Positions 36,842-46,094 of a stretch of 64,000 nt of DNA are shown here, in pieces (within the stretch, counting starts at the first letter, position 1; the number at the start of each line of letters is the position of its first letter). This stretch comes from Knoellia sinensis KCTC 19936 (GTDB lineage: Bacteria > Actinomycetota > Actinomycetes > Actinomycetales > Dermatophilaceae), in the NCBI RefSeq assembly GCF_000768705.1, contig NZ_AVPJ01000004.1, forward strand, positions 1 to 64,000. Direction: 5' to 3'. The position numbers and the translations under genes are program-made. The notes beneath the pieces are model-generated. The model had not been told where the DNA came from and did no database searches. It saw only the letters and a list, made by a program, of their open reading frames with translations.

Positions 36842-36879
36842 GTTTCTCGACCATGACCCGAATGTTTCACCGGTGTTAC
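36842..36879 (-). promoter_or_regulatory. Tandem GlnR operator upstream of glnA
   Basis: Read on the glnA strand: GTAAC-N6-GAAAC (36879-36864), 6 nt, then GTCAT-N6-GAAAC (36857-36842). This matches the GlnR consensus gTnAc-n6-GaAAc-n6-gTnAc-n6-GaAAc known from Streptomyces, with the same 22-bp period. Only the final C of the second GTnAC is changed. Nitrogen control of glnA by an OmpR-type GlnR encoded elsewhere is the direct reading. Confidence 0.75.
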
Positions 36880-36931
36880 ACCCTGCCAGAGCGGGAGCTG
36901 ACCCGTCGGAGACGTCGGCCGTGACACGGCA

Positions 36932-36937
36932 TACAGT
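36932..36937 (+). promoter_or_regulatory. -10 box of the RDD gene (leaderless)
   Basis: TACAGT, 6 nt before GTG 36944. Its first three bases are the end of a CGGCATAC octamer (36927-36934). Confidence 0.5.
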
Positions 36938-36943
36938 CCTCGG

Positions 36944-37363
36944 GTGGCGACGAAAGACGAACCGCAGGGGTATGCCGGTGAGGAACTCGGCATGCCGGCT
37001 TCCGGACCGGGGTCGATGGCTCCGTTGTGGCGTCGCGCGGTGGGGCTGCTCATCGACTGGGTGCTGGCCCAGGTTCTCGCGGTGGTCGCCTTCGGTGCCG
37101 AACTAGGGGCCGGGGGAGCGCAGTCCTTCGTTCCGCTCGGGGTGCTCGCCGTCCTCAACCTGCTCTGCGTGACGGCCTTCGCCGCCACTCCGGGTCACGC
37201 GCTGATGCGCCTGCAGGTGCTCCAGGTGCGACCGGGATCGTTCCCGCTCCAGGTCCTGATCAGGACAACGCTGCTGTGCCTGTTCGTCCCGGCAGTACTT
37301 CAGGACGCGCACGGGCGCGGCCTCCACGACGCTGCGGCCGGCACAGTCATCGTCCGCCGCTGA
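36944..37363 (+). CDS. RDD family membrane protein
   Basis: 139 aa with a hydrophilic N-terminus and three hydrophobic segments (about 28-50, 62-82, 100-122). The RDD-type arrangement is visible: the [12 protein letters not shown] start with the Arg and Asp, [12 protein letters not shown], and [14 protein letters not shown] at the end. The function of small RDD proteins is unclear. It is divergent from glnA, as its relative is beside glnA1 in mycobacteria, and convergent with the next gene (5-nt gap). The GTG start is set by the -10 box at 36932. Confidence 0.82.
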   Translation: MATKDEPQGYAGEELGMPASGPGSMAPLWRRAVGLLIDWVLAQVLAVVAFGAELGAGGAQSFVPLGVLAVLNLLCVTAFAATPGHALMRLQVLQVRPGSFPLQVLIRTTLLCLFVPAVLQDAHGRGLHDAAAGTVIVRR

Positions 37364-37368
37364 GCGAA

Positions 37369-38352
37369 TCAGCTCAGGTTCAGCCGAGCCCAGACCAACG
37401 AGTGGTCAGTGCCGGGGAGGGTTGTTGCGCCGGCGCCCACGACCCCGCCGCGGCGCACGAGGACGTGGTCGAGCTGGACGAATGCCGGCACGCCGGTGTT
37501 CTGCGGCCACGTGCGCACCCATCCTGAGCCGGCGACGCGGTGAGCGTGCACCATGTCCTTCGTGAGTGTGCGAAACGCTGGGTGAGCCTGGGACGCGTTG
37601 AAGTCGCCGGCCAGGACGAGCGGTCTGGCGTCGGGTTGTGCGGCAACCCAGTTGGCTGCTTCACCCAGCTGCCGATGCCATCCGCGCACGAGGCGTGGAG
37701 TGGGCGGGTAGGGGTGCATGGCCCGCAGGGTGTAGTCGCCAGTCCGGGCATGGACCGTCGCCACCGGCTGGTCGAAGAGGCCAGGGATGTGGCCGGACGC
37801 GATGTCGGTGAGCCTGTGCCTGCTGAGAATGACGGTGCCGTCAGCCCCCACCTGGGCCTGACCCACGCGGTGGGGGAGCAATACCTTCAGGCCGGACTCG
37901 TCAAGGGCCGCAGCAGCGTCCGGGGTGATCTCCGTGAGAACGAGGGTGTCGACCTTCAGGTCACGAACGCGTGCGACCAGCGTGGTCGGGTCAGCCTCCC
38001 CGAACTCAAGGTTGCTGGCAGCGACGACTTCGTCTGCTTCTGACCCTGGCACTGTGTCGGATCCGAGCGTGGAGGCCCCGAGGACGGTCGGCACCAGGGC
38101 CACGCAGACCGCTGGGAGAGCGAGCGCGAGGCGACGGCGCAACAGCACAAGACTGAGTCCGGCCCAGGCGATCGCCACGCCGCCGATCATGGGGAAGGCG
38201 GCCTGAAGGACCGGAAGGCGCGCCGCACTCGTATCAAGCCAGCGTGTGGCGACGGCCATCGCCACCCCGACCGTGATCAGGACGCAGAGGCCAGCCAGAA
38301 CTCGACGTCGACCGTCTGGCGCAGGGCCGAGCGGCTTCCTGCCGTCGGTCAC
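37369..38352 (-). CDS. Endonuclease/exonuclease/phosphatase family protein with membrane anchor
   Basis: 327 aa. Three hydrophobic segments (about 17-36, 47-68, 75-95) precede an extracytoplasmic EEP domain: ASNLEFGEAD (the usual N-terminal strand), LVLTEI with the metal-binding Glu, GDFNAS, and a C-terminal TDHSLVWARL carrying the catalytic Asp-His pair. Proteins of this build are often annotated as secreted or membrane-bound phosphodiesterases; the substrate is unknown. GTG 38352 overlaps the stop of the DUF4191 gene by 4 nt, so the two are coupled. Confidence 0.82.
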   Translation of the reverse strand: MTDGRKPLGPAPDGRRRVLAGLCVLITVGVAMAVATRWLDTSAARLPVLQAAFPMIGGVAIAWAGLSLVLLRRRLALALPAVCVALVPTVLGASTLGSDTVPGSEADEVVAASNLEFGEADPTTLVARVRDLKVDTLVLTEITPDAAAALDESGLKVLLPHRVGQAQVGADGTVILSRHRLTDIASGHIPGLFDQPVATVHARTGDYTLRAMHPYPPTPRLVRGWHRQLGEAANWVAAQPDARPLVLAGDFNASQAHPAFRTLTKDMVHAHRVAGSGWVRTWPQNTGVPAFVQLDHVLVRRGGVVGAGATTLPGTDHSLVWARLNLS

Positions 38353-39080
38353 TTGCCGCGCATGGCCTTGCGGTCGACGCGGGCGCGGGTCGGGTCCATG
38401 CCGGCGGGGACGCCGGTGCGCAGACCGCCGAGGGACTTGAGTCGCTTGTTGACGACCGAGACCTCGTCCTTGGTGAGGACGGGACGCATGCGGGTGAGCT
38501 TGGAGCTGATCTTGCTCACCTTGACCTCGTCGTCACCGTCACCGACGACCCAGAGGTGCACGGGAACGCCAGGCGCGACGCGGTTGATCTTCTTCTCCTC
38601 GGCCTTGAGGAGTTTGAGTGCGCGCTGCTTCGGCCCTTCGCCGATGAGGACCACACCGGGACGGCCGAGGGCGCGGAAGACCATGGCGGCACCGGAGAGG
38701 TCGCTCGGCTTCGACGCACGGTTCGCGTCGACGGCGACCGGCTCGTGCGAGGCATACCACCCGCGACGGCCGACGCCCTGGAGTGCGGCACCGGCTGCGC
38801 CGGCCTGGCCCTCGAGCACGCCATACATCGCCTTGTTGCCGCGACGGTTCATGACGAACGTCGCTGCGAGGAGCGCGGCGGGGATGGCGATGAGGATGAG
38901 ATACCAGCGCCAGAGGCCACCCAGGAGGAATCCGATGCCAACGATCACCGCGAAGGTCACGAGGGCCGCCAGCAGCATGAACCACCCGATCTTCGGGTCG
39001 ACCTGCTTGATGGCGCGGTAGCCCTGACGGATCTCGGCGAGCCGTCCGGGCTTCTTCTCAGTGGTGGTCTCTTTGGCCAC
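38349..39080 (-). CDS. DUF4191 membrane protein
   Basis: 243 aa with two hydrophobic segments (about 33-72) and a conserved cytoplasmic region (RRGWYASHEPVAVD, GRPGVVLIGEGP, RMRPVLTKDEV). It matches the DUF4191 proteins found downstream of lipA in actinobacteria (Rv2219 position). Function unknown; the constant linkage to lipA suggests a link to lipoate or membrane metabolism. The GTG start at 39080 lies 69 nt after the lipA stop. Translation is coupled to the EEP gene. Confidence 0.85.
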   Translation of the reverse strand: MAKETTTEKKPGRLAEIRQGYRAIKQVDPKIGWFMLLAALVTFAVIVGIGFLLGGLWRWYLILIAIPAALLAATFVMNRRGNKAMYGVLEGQAGAAGAALQGVGRRGWYASHEPVAVDANRASKPSDLSGAAMVFRALGRPGVVLIGEGPKQRALKLLKAEEKKINRVAPGVPVHLWVVGDGDDEVKVSKISSKLTRMRPVLTKDEVSVVNKRLKSLGGLRTGVPAGMDPTRARVDRKAMRGK

Positions 39081-39149
39081 GGGGCACGTGCTCCTGCGTC
39101 AGTGAAGTGGCGCGCGGACAGCGCACCGGTGCGAGAAAGGTCTCGAGGA

Positions 39150-40184
39150 TCAGGATACGGCCCGCTGGGACACCTCGGCGCGCGCCACCAACGACGCGGC
39201 CTCTTGGCGGGCGGGGTCGCTGGCGGCCTGGGCCAAGTGCGACAGGTGCTCGGGGATCGGGCGGCCCCACTTCGTCATCGCCGTCGCCCACAGGCGTCCT
39301 GCGCGGTAGGACGAGCGCACGAGCGGACCGGCCATGACGCCCTTGAAGCCCATCTCCTCGGCGATCGTGCTCCAGTGCACGAACTCCTCGGGCTTGACCC
39401 AGCGGTCGATGGGGTGGTGCAGCTTCGAGGGGCGGAGGTACTGGGTGATCGTGAGGATGTCGCAGCCGGCCTCGTGCAGGTCGGTGATGGCCCGCTCCAC
39501 CTCGTGGTCCTCCTCACCCATGCCGAGGATGAGGTTGGACTTCGTCACGAGCTCGGCGTCGCGGGCCATCGACAGGACCTTGAGCGACTTCTCATAGGTG
39601 AAGGCCGGACGAATCTGACGGAAGATCCGCGGCACCGTCTCGAGGTTGTGGGCGAACACCTCGGGCCGCGCATCGAAGACCTGACCCACGAGCTCGGGCT
39701 TCGCGCCGAAGTCGGGCGGCAGGATCTCGACACCGGTGTTGGGGTTGAGCGCATGAATCTGACGGATCGTCTCGGCGTAGAGACCAGCGGCACCATCGGG
39801 CTGGTCATCGCGCGCAACACCGGTGACGGTCGAGTAGCGCAGGCCCATCTGCTGCACCGACTCGGCGACACGGCGCGGCTCGTCGAGGTCGAGCGAGGTG
39901 GGGCGCCCGGTGGCGATGTCGCAGAAGTCGCAGCGGCGGGTGCAGACGTCACCGCCGATGAGGAAGGTGGCCTCCTTGTCCTCCCAGCACTCGAAGATGT
40001 TGGGACAACTGGCTTCCTGGCAGACCGTGTGGAGGCCTTCCTTCTTCACCATCGAGTGGAGCTGTGTGTATTCCGGGCCCATCTTGGCCGTGGTCCGGAT
40101 CCACTCGGGCTTGCGCTCGATGGGGGTCTCGGCATTGCGGGCCTCGACGCGCAGGAGACGACGTCCTTCGGGTGCGGCAGTCAC
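39150..40184 (-). CDS. lipA: Lipoyl synthase LipA
   Basis: Radical SAM enzyme that inserts two sulfurs into protein-bound octanoyl groups. With GTG 40184 as start (344 aa), the auxiliary cluster cysteines are C55, C60, C66 ([12 protein letters not shown]) and the radical SAM cluster C81, C85, C88 (CTRRCDFC). The C-terminal RSSY serine motif is present. The start is supported by TACTCT 7 nt upstream; a longer in-frame extension is rejected. Substrates made by LipB and used by the E2 protein at 52319 are encoded in the same neighbourhood. Confidence 0.96.
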   Translation of the reverse strand: MTAAPEGRRLLRVEARNAETPIERKPEWIRTTAKMGPEYTQLHSMVKKEGLHTVCQEASCPNIFECWEDKEATFLIGGDVCTRRCDFCDIATGRPTSLDLDEPRRVAESVQQMGLRYSTVTGVARDDQPDGAAGLYAETIRQIHALNPNTGVEILPPDFGAKPELVGQVFDARPEVFAHNLETVPRIFRQIRPAFTYEKSLKVLSMARDAELVTKSNLILGMGEEDHEVERAITDLHEAGCDILTITQYLRPSKLHHPIDRWVKPEEFVHWSTIAEEMGFKGVMAGPLVRSSYRAGRLWATAMTKWGRPIPEHLSHLAQAASDPARQEAASLVARAEVSQRAVS

Positions 40185-40191
40185 ACGACCC

Positions 40192-40197
40192 AGAGTA
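40192..40197 (-). promoter_or_regulatory. -10 box of lipA (leaderless)
   Basis: TACTCT on the - strand, 7 nt before GTG 40184. It implies lipA has its own promoter rather than depending on lipB. Confidence 0.5.
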
Positions 40198-40553
40198 CGC
40201 CCGCGCGTGTCGAACCCCACATTCGGTCGGGCCAGGCGGCCACTCGATGTGGGAGTGGGCACGGTGCGCGGCAATCAGGCGGGGGGTGCTCGTGTTCGTG
40301 CGTTGGTTCCAGGAACGGCTCCCTGCGCTGGGTCCATCTGCCGCGCAGGGGGCACGCCTCCTCTGGAACCCGGCGCCCTCGGCGACGGCCGTCGTGCCAC
40401 CCTGACCGTCACGGAGGTGCGATCCGATCGAGGGGTGAGCGGACGGCATACCGGAGTCACTTCAGGTGGGGAACTCGGAGGTGCGCCGACAACCTTGGCG
40501 CTGCGAAGTCCGAGAAACCCACTTCCGGCGGGAAACTCGGGACGCGAGTGCTC
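40198..40553. other. Gene-free stretch between lipB and lipA
   Basis: About 360 nt with no convincing coding frame; open frames on the + strand have no homology features that I recognise. It contains one CGGCATAC octamer (40444) and two imperfect copies of a 21-mer: 40458-40478 and 40520-40540, 18 of 21 bases equal, pattern CACTTCxGGxGGGxAACTCGG. In mycobacteria, as I recall, lipB and lipA are close together, so this gap may be an insertion or decayed gene. Confidence 0.5.
40458..40540 (+). repeat. Imperfect 21-nt direct repeat
   Basis: Copies at 40458-40478 and 40520-40540 differ at 3 of 21 positions (CACTTC-A/C-GG-T/C-GGG-G/A-AACTCGG). The second copy also forms a weak dyad with GAAGT at 40505-40509. 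No function can be read from it. Confidence 0.5.
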
Positions 40554-41186
40554 TCAGCCGAGGACGTCGGTGAGGTGCTTCTCGGCGTAGGGGAGGAGCT
40601 CCTGGACGGTCACGGTCCGACCGGCCTCACGGCTGATCGACGACACCCCCGCGTCCTCGATGCCGCACGCGATGATGTTGTCGGCCCAAGAGAGGTCGGC
40701 GTCGCAGTTGAGGGCGAAGCCGTGCATCGTCGTCCGCTTGCTCACCCGGACGCCGATCGCGCCGAGCTTGCGGTCGGGCCCGCGCTCGTCGGCGAGGACC
40801 CACACCCCGCTGCGTCCTTCGACGCGGGTGGTCTCGACGCCGAACTCACGCGTCATCCGCATCATTGCCTCCTCGAGTCGGCGGACGTGCGCGACGACGT
40901 CGATCGGGACCTCGGGAAGGCGGCAGATCGGGTAGCCGACGAGCTGGCCCGGGCCGTGCCACGTGATGAGGCCGCCGCGGTCGACGTCGACGACGGGGGT
41001 CCCGTCGAAGGGGCGCTGCTCGGGCTGGGTGCGCTTGCCGGCGGTGTAGACGGCCGCGTGCTCGAGGAGCAGGGTCGTGTCCGGCTCGTCGCCCGCGGCG
41101 ACCGCCGCGTGCACCTCGCGCTGGCGCGCCCAACCGTCCTCGTAGTCGACGAAGTCCGGCGCGAAACCCAAGTGCTCGAAACGCAT
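40554..41186 (-). CDS. lipB: Octanoyltransferase LipB
   Basis: Transfers octanoate from acyl carrier protein to lipoyl domains, the first step of lipoylation. The thioester-forming C174 ([10 protein letters not shown]) and the K140 partner ([11 protein letters not shown]) are present at almost the same positions as in the M. tuberculosis enzyme. The substrate pocket motif [17 protein letters not shown] lies at about 70-86. ATG 41186 has TACCGT 6 nt upstream and gives 210 aa; a longer in-frame N-terminus is rejected. Confidence 0.96.
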   Translation of the reverse strand: MRFEHLGFAPDFVDYEDGWARQREVHAAVAAGDEPDTTLLLEHAAVYTAGKRTQPEQRPFDGTPVVDVDRGGLITWHGPGQLVGYPICRLPEVPIDVVAHVRRLEEAMMRMTREFGVETTRVEGRSGVWVLADERGPDRKLGAIGVRVSKRTTMHGFALNCDADLSWADNIIACGIEDAGVSSISREAGRTVTVQELLPYAEKHLTDVLG

Positions 41187-41192
41187 ACGGAC

Positions 41193-41198
41193 ACGGTA
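41193..41198 (-). promoter_or_regulatory. -10 box of lipB (leaderless)
   Basis: TACCGT on the - strand, 6 nt before ATG 41186. The TAC is the end of a CGGCATAC octamer (41203-41196 on this strand). Confidence 0.5.
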
Positions 41199-41281
41199 TG
41201 CCGTCCGCCCACCTCCCGTCGCATGTCCCCTTCCGGGGACCGGAACCTCGCGCTGCGTCACGTGCGCGGTTCGCTCACGAA

Positions 41282-41287
41282 TAGGGT
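41282..41287 (+). promoter_or_regulatory. -10 box of the MMPL gene (leaderless)
   Basis: TAGGGT, 6 nt before ATG 41294; divergent from lipB. Confidence 0.5.
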
Positions 41288-41293
41288 GAGCGC

Positions 41294-43537
41294 ATGAGTG
41301 AGCAACGCGTTGTCCCACGCCCCGGTCGACCGCGGCTCGTGCTGCTCGCCGCGCTGGCGATCATCGTCGCCTGGCTCGCCGTCGGTTCCGTGGGTGGACC
41401 GGCGACGGGGCGCCTGTCGGAGGTGCAGAAGAACGACAACGCGTCCTTCCTGCCCGCCGACGCGGAGTCGACCGCAGTCCTCGAGTCCGTGGCCCGGTTC
41501 AGCGATGAAGAGGAGATCCCCCTCATCGTCGTCGTCGAGCGCAGCGACGGTGAGGAGCTCGACCTCCGGGCGGGTGCAGCTCTCCTCAAGCTCGCCGAGG
41601 AACTGCCGTCACTGAGGCTGGGCGAGTCCGGCGTGACGTTGGGGGACTACGTCGTCGAGGGGGCGCGCATCGGGCCGGTGCCGAGTGAGGACCGCAAGGC
41701 CGCGCTCATCGTCATCCCGCTCAAGGAGGCCGCCGTCTCGGCTGTCGTCGACGGCGAAGCGCCGGTCGTCGCGGCAGCCGATGCGGTCCGCACCAAGGCG
41801 CGGGTCGACCTCTCCGCGACCGGCCTCGGACTGACGTCGAGTGTTGGCGGGCCGGGAGGGCTCATCGCCGACTTCTCCGCGGCCTTCGCCGGGATCGACG
41901 GGGTGCTTCTCCTCGTCGCGCTCTGCGTCGTGCTCGTCATCCTGCTCGTCGTCTATCGCAGCCCGGTCCTGCCGCTCGCTGTGCTCATGAGTGCGGTCTT
42001 CGGGTTGTGCCTCGCCGTCCTCGTCATCCGGCCACTCGCCGAGAACGGCACGATCGAGCTCTCTGGGCAGTCGCAAGGGATCATGTTCATCCTCGTGGTG
42101 GGTGCGGCCACCGACTACGCGCTGCTGCTCGTGAGCCGGTTCCGGGAGGAACTGCACGAGCACGAGAGCACGTGGGTCGCCCTCAAGCGCGCATGGCGCG
42201 GTGCGGTCGAGCCCATCGTGGCCTCGGGGGCCACAGTCATTCTCGGACTGCTCTGCCTCCTGCTCGCGGACCTGCGCAACACCTCTGGTCTGGGACCCGT
42301 GGGCGCGTTGGGGATCGCCGGTGCCCTGCTCGCGTCGCTGACCTTCTTGCCGGCCGTGCTGCTCGTCTTCGGGCGAAAGGCGTTCTGGCCGTTCGCCCCT
42401 CGCGTCGACCACCACCACGCGGAGGACGCGGTGGGGACGCGATCGTTGTGGGGTCGCGTGTCCGGTTTGGTGGGTCGCCACCCCAGGCGCACCTGGGTCG
42501 TGACGCTCGTCGTGTTGCTGGCGGCCGCGGCGTTCGCGCCGTCGTTCAAGGCCGAGGGCGTGACCATCAAGGACACGTTCCTCACGGCCACCGACTCGGT
42601 GGACGCGCAGGAGGCCATCCAGCGGCACTTCGCTGCTGGCTCCGGCAGCCCCGTGCAGGTCATCGTCCCGGCAGAGCAGGCCGAGGCGGCGCGCACCGTC
42701 GTCGAGTCCGATCCCGGGATCGACGCGGCGTGGATCGGCCTGACTCCGCCCGTGCCCGGTCAGCCCGCGCCAGGCGCCGAGCCGGTCGACGGCCTCCAGC
42801 TCGTCCAGGGCACCACGGCCGGGGCCGCCGATAGCCAGGAGGCCGAGGACACGGTTCGACGGTTGCGCACGTCGCTCGACGCCGTGAGCCCGGACGCCGT
42901 CGTCGGGGGCCAAGCAGCGATCAACCTCGACGTCCTCGACGCGAGCGGGCGGGACCTGCGGGTCATCGTGCCGGCGATCCTCGTCGTCATCTTCATCGTC
43001 CTCTGCCTCTTGCTGCGCTCGATCCTCGCGCCGTTCCTGCTCGTCGTCGCCAACGTCATCTCGTTCGCCGCGACCATCGGAGTGGCCGAGCTCGTCTTCG
43101 ACCACGTCCTCGGGTTCGGGGGAAGCGACCCGGCGATCCCTCTGTATGGCTTCGTTTTCCTCGTCGCCCTCGGCATCGACTACTCGATCTTCCTCATGAC
43201 GCGAGTGCGTGAGGAGTCGGTGCGGCGCGGCACCCGGCCCGGCATCCTCGTCGGTCTGGCTGTCACGGGCGGTGTCATCACGAGTGCCGGAATCGTGCTC
43301 GCTGCAACGTTCTCCGCGTTGTCGGTGCTGCCGCTGGTCTTCCTCGTCCAGGTCGCGTTCATCGTCGCGTTCGGTGTCCTGCTCGACACGTTCGTCGTGC
43401 GGAGCCTGCTCGTGCCGGCGCTGTCCTACGACATCGGGCCGAGGGTCTGGTGGCCGGCGCGTCTCGCGGGGGACCGTCGCGAGACGCAGGGAGACCCCTC
43501 GGGTGAGCAGCGGACGCCGGAGCCGAGCGGAGTCTGA
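41294..43537 (+). CDS. MMPL/RND-family transporter
   Basis: 747-aa membrane protein made of two repeated halves, each with one membrane helix, an extracytoplasmic domain and a bundle of five helices (12 in total). The proton-relay Asp-Tyr pairs of MmpL proteins occur in both halves: D274-Y275 ([10 protein letters not shown]) and D629-Y630 (LGIDYSIFL). Such proteins export lipids or small hydrophobic molecules, or act in metabolite efflux. No lipid-biosynthetic partner is adjacent, so the substrate is unknown. It starts at ATG 41294, six nt after a TAGGGT box, and is probably monocistronic. Confidence 0.88.
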   Translation: MSEQRVVPRPGRPRLVLLAALAIIVAWLAVGSVGGPATGRLSEVQKNDNASFLPADAESTAVLESVARFSDEEEIPLIVVVERSDGEELDLRAGAALLKLAEELPSLRLGESGVTLGDYVVEGARIGPVPSEDRKAALIVIPLKEAAVSAVVDGEAPVVAAADAVRTKARVDLSATGLGLTSSVGGPGGLIADFSAAFAGIDGVLLLVALCVVLVILLVVYRSPVLPLAVLMSAVFGLCLAVLVIRPLAENGTIELSGQSQGIMFILVVGAATDYALLLVSRFREELHEHESTWVALKRAWRGAVEPIVASGATVILGLLCLLLADLRNTSGLGPVGALGIAGALLASLTFLPAVLLVFGRKAFWPFAPRVDHHHAEDAVGTRSLWGRVSGLVGRHPRRTWVVTLVVLLAAAAFAPSFKAEGVTIKDTFLTATDSVDAQEAIQRHFAAGSGSPVQVIVPAEQAEAARTVVESDPGIDAAWIGLTPPVPGQPAPGAEPVDGLQLVQGTTAGAADSQEAEDTVRRLRTSLDAVSPDAVVGGQAAINLDVLDASGRDLRVIVPAILVVIFIVLCLLLRSILAPFLLVVANVISFAATIGVAELVFDHVLGFGGSDPAIPLYGFVFLVALGIDYSIFLMTRVREESVRRGTRPGILVGLAVTGGVITSAGIVLAATFSALSVLPLVFLVQVAFIVAFGVLLDTFVVRSLLVPALSYDIGPRVWWPARLAGDRRETQGDPSGEQRTPEPSGV

Positions 43538-43546
43538 CCAGCGCAC

Positions 43547-43552
43547 TAGGGT
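43547..43552 (+). promoter_or_regulatory. -10 box of the Gfo/Idh/MocA gene (leaderless)
   Basis: TAGGGT, 6 nt before ATG 43559. Confidence 0.5.
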
Positions 43553-43558
43553 CGACTC

Positions 43559-44617
43559 ATGGTGAGAGTTGGACTGGCGGGGTACGCATCGGCAGGGCGT
43601 GGCATCCACGCGCCCCTGATCCGGGAGGCCGGGCTCGAGCTCGCCGCGGTGGCCACCTCGAATGCTGAGCGTCGAGCCGAGCTCGCGCAGGACTTCCCTG
43701 CGGCTCTTGTCGTCGATGACCTTGACGCGCTCCTGGCCGTCGAGGGAATCGACGTCGTGGTGCTCGCCACGCCGAGCGGCAGTCACCTGGAGCACGCCCT
43801 CAAGGTCATCGGGGCCGGCATCCCGTGTGTCGTCGACAAGCCGCTCGCCGTCACGGCCGACGACGCGCTCGAGGTCGTCGACGCGGCCGAGCGGGCTGGC
43901 GTTCCGCTCACCGTCTTCCACAACCGGCGCTACGACCCCTCTCACACAACGCTCGCAACCGTGGTGGCGGATCGCCTTGCAGGAGAACCGTTCCGGTGCG
44001 AGTTGCGGTGGGAGCGGTGGCGCCCCGTGCCGAAGGACCGGTGGCGTGAGAATGCCTCCGCGGCAGAGGGTGGTGGCATCCTCCTCGACCTCCACTCGCA
44101 CCTCATCGACTCGGCGGTGCAGCTCTTCGGCCCCGTCGTCACGGTGTTCGCGACTGTCGACTCGCGCACCACTCCGGCAGAGGACGACGCCTTCCTCGTA
44201 TGCCGTCACGAGAGTGGCGTCGTCAGTCACCTCGGTGCCACATCCGTTTCCGGGGCGGCCGGGCCGCGGATCCGCCTGCTCGCGCGCGATGGTGCGTACG
44301 TCCAGAACGAGTTCGAGGGGGAGCCGAACGTCTATCCCGACCTGGCCGACCTCGACGGTGACCACTGCGGCTGGATCCTGAGGTCGACCGACCGTGAGGC
44401 GGTTCCGACGACGCCCGCCGACCAGGCCGACTTCTACCGGGCCGTGGGTGCGGCTCTGTCAGCGCCGGATCCCCAGGCTGCCATGCCGGTCGACCCGCAC
44501 GACGCGGTCCACACCATCGCCGTCATCGATGCCGCACGCACGAGCGGCGAGGGCGAGCGCGTCGTCGAGGTCATGACGCCCGGTGTGCGTCCCGGCCACA
44601 GCCCCGAGGAGGCCTGA
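43559..44617 (+). CDS. Gfo/Idh/MocA family oxidoreductase
   Basis: 352-aa NAD(P)-dependent dehydrogenase-like protein. The N-terminal Rossmann fold begins VRVGLAGYASAGRGIHAP; the usual EKP lysine motif appears as DKPLA (about residues 97-101). The C-terminal substrate domain contains HNRRYDPSH and a GGGILLDLHSHLID helix with the catalytic His area. Substrates in this family are sugars or inositols and cannot be told from sequence. The downstream DUF664 gene starts 1 nt after the stop, so the two form a small operon. Confidence 0.85.
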   Translation: MVRVGLAGYASAGRGIHAPLIREAGLELAAVATSNAERRAELAQDFPAALVVDDLDALLAVEGIDVVVLATPSGSHLEHALKVIGAGIPCVVDKPLAVTADDALEVVDAAERAGVPLTVFHNRRYDPSHTTLATVVADRLAGEPFRCELRWERWRPVPKDRWRENASAAEGGGILLDLHSHLIDSAVQLFGPVVTVFATVDSRTTPAEDDAFLVCRHESGVVSHLGATSVSGAAGPRIRLLARDGAYVQNEFEGEPNVYPDLADLDGDHCGWILRSTDREAVPTTPADQADFYRAVGAALSAPDPQAAMPVDPHDAVHTIAVIDAARTSGEGERVVEVMTPGVRPGHSPEEA

Positions 44618-44618
44618 G

Positions 44619-45227
44619 ATGGGCACCGACATCCACAGCAGCGAGCCGAAGGCCGTCCTTCACCGTTACCTCAAGAGGTCGCGCGATGCCGTCCTCTGGA
44701 AGCTCGACGGCCTCTCGGAGCACGACGTGCGCCGGCCCCTGACGCCGACGGGCACCAACCTCCTCGGCATCGTCAAACACCTCGCCGGGGTGGAGGCCGG
44801 CTACTTCGGTGACTGCCTCGGGCGGCCGGTTCCGGACATGCCTGCGTGGTACGCCGAGATGATGGCCGACACGCTCGAGGACAACGGCGACATGTGGGCG
44901 CGGCCCGACGAGACGCGTGAGGAGATCCTTGCTCTCTACGCCCGCGTCACGGCCCACGCAGACGCGGTCATCGAGGAGCTCGACCTCGAGGACTCCGGCA
45001 CCGTCGAGTGGTGGGGCGACGCCGGCACGGCCGTGACGCTGCAGTGGTTCCTCGTCCACATGATCGCCGAGACCAACCGGCACGGCGGCCATGTCGACAT
45101 CGTCCGCGAGCTCATCGACGGTGCCGCGGGGATGCGGCGGGATGCGAGCAACCTGCCCTCCGAGGACGGCTCCTACTGGGAGACCCACCGACAGCGGGTT
45201 CAGGACGTGGCAGACCACTTCGCCTGA
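44619..45227 (+). CDS. DinB/DUF664 family protein
   Basis: 202 aa, four-helix-bundle DinB fold. Candidate metal ligands are the His in IVKHLAGVEAGYFG (about residue 54) and those in VHMIAETNRHGGHVDI (about 147-158). Many members are thiol-dependent (mycothiol or bacillithiol) transferases; DUF664 proteins are plausible mycothiol S-transferases. ATG 44619 follows GAGGAGG and lies 1 nt after the oxidoreductase stop; the longer in-frame start is rejected. It is convergent with the peptidase E gene. Confidence 0.8.
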   Translation: MGTDIHSSEPKAVLHRYLKRSRDAVLWKLDGLSEHDVRRPLTPTGTNLLGIVKHLAGVEAGYFGDCLGRPVPDMPAWYAEMMADTLEDNGDMWARPDETREEILALYARVTAHADAVIEELDLEDSGTVEWWGDAGTAVTLQWFLVHMIAETNRHGGHVDIVRELIDGAAGMRRDASNLPSEDGSYWETHRQRVQDVADHFA

Positions 45228-45253
45228 GCCCGGCCCGACGACACCCGGGTGGC

Positions 45254-45985
45254 TCAGGGGTTGGTGAGGCGGCGCGGCTCGAGGCGTTCCTCGACAGCCG
45301 TGCCGCCGTCCCGGGTGACGATGTAGGCGCCCTTGCCGTCGCGCTCCGAGACCGCCTCGACAAGTTCCGTGCCGTGGTAGACGAGCCCGACCCCGTCGTC
45401 GGTGCAGTGGGTCTCACCCAGCGTGCCGTCCGCCACGAGCTGGTGCACGAGGGGGCGCCGCCGCTCCTCCGAGTCGTAGTGGACGCCGTTGCCGTAAGGC
45501 AGGAACCCGAGCCCGTTGGTCACCGCGCGCAGTTCGAGGCCGAACGAGTCGGTCGTCCCGCCCGTGTACCAGCAGATCGACCCGGCGGACACTCCGGAGA
45601 GGACGACGCCCGCGTCCCACGCCGAGCGCATCGCCGACCCGAGGTCGTGGACCTGCCACACCGCGAGGAGGTTGGCGACGGAGCCGCCGTTGACCCAGAT
45701 GACATCCTGCTCGAGCAGGTGGCCGGGAACGTCCTCGAGGTTCGGCATCGGGAAGAGGTCGAGCGTCGTGATGTCGAATCCGGCGACGCGACCGGCCTGG
45801 TGCACGTGGTCGTTGAAGTAGCGCTGGTCACCGCTGGCCGTGCCGACGAAGGTGACCTTCGGACGCCCCGTGGCGCCGGACAGCTCGGCGGCATGGTGGA
45901 CGAGCGCGTCGAACTCGAGGTGGGTGCGGTGGGAGGGGCGGTAGCCACCGGAGGTGGCGAGGATCGTGGGCTGGTCGGCAGGCAT
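45254..45985 (-). CDS. pepE: Peptidase E (S51 family)
   Basis: 243-aa serine peptidase of the PepE/cyanophycinase family; PepE cleaves Asp-X dipeptides. The nucleophile elbow reads SGVSAGSICWY (Ser near residue 121), preceded by DVIWVNGGSVANLL. ATG 45985 has TAGGGT 7 nt upstream; an in-frame extension upstream is rejected. The gene is divergent from the ABC transporter operon and convergent with the DinB gene (26-nt gap). Confidence 0.87.
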   Translation of the reverse strand: MPADQPTILATSGGYRPSHRTHLEFDALVHHAAELSGATGRPKVTFVGTASGDQRYFNDHVHQAGRVAGFDITTLDLFPMPNLEDVPGHLLEQDVIWVNGGSVANLLAVWQVHDLGSAMRSAWDAGVVLSGVSAGSICWYTGGTTDSFGLELRAVTNGLGFLPYGNGVHYDSEERRRPLVHQLVADGTLGETHCTDDGVGLVYHGTELVEAVSERDGKGAYIVTRDGGTAVEERLEPRRLTNP

Positions 45986-45992
45986 GCGCCCG

Positions 45993-45998
45993 ACCCTA
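45993..45998 (-). promoter_or_regulatory. -10 box of pepE (leaderless)
   Basis: TAGGGT on the - strand, 7 nt before ATG 45985. Confidence 0.5.
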
Positions 45999-46094
45999 GA
46001 CCGACGCGGAAGGCGAGGCGAATGACAAACGCGCACACCGGCATACGCGATCTTCGTCGGCACGCACAAGGCGCGATGGACGCGGTCGGCGACC

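Noticed and set aside
41609-44365. Very long antisense open frame opposite the MMPL and oxidoreductase genes
   Set aside because: It is a shadow of GC-rich codon use (composition dominated by Arg, Glu, Asp, His); no domain is visible, and both sense genes are complete with recognisable motifs. The same applies to other long antisense frames, for example 52301-55000 (+), 38556-41297 (+), 35375-36832 (+), 56661-58190 (+) and 568-1755 (-).
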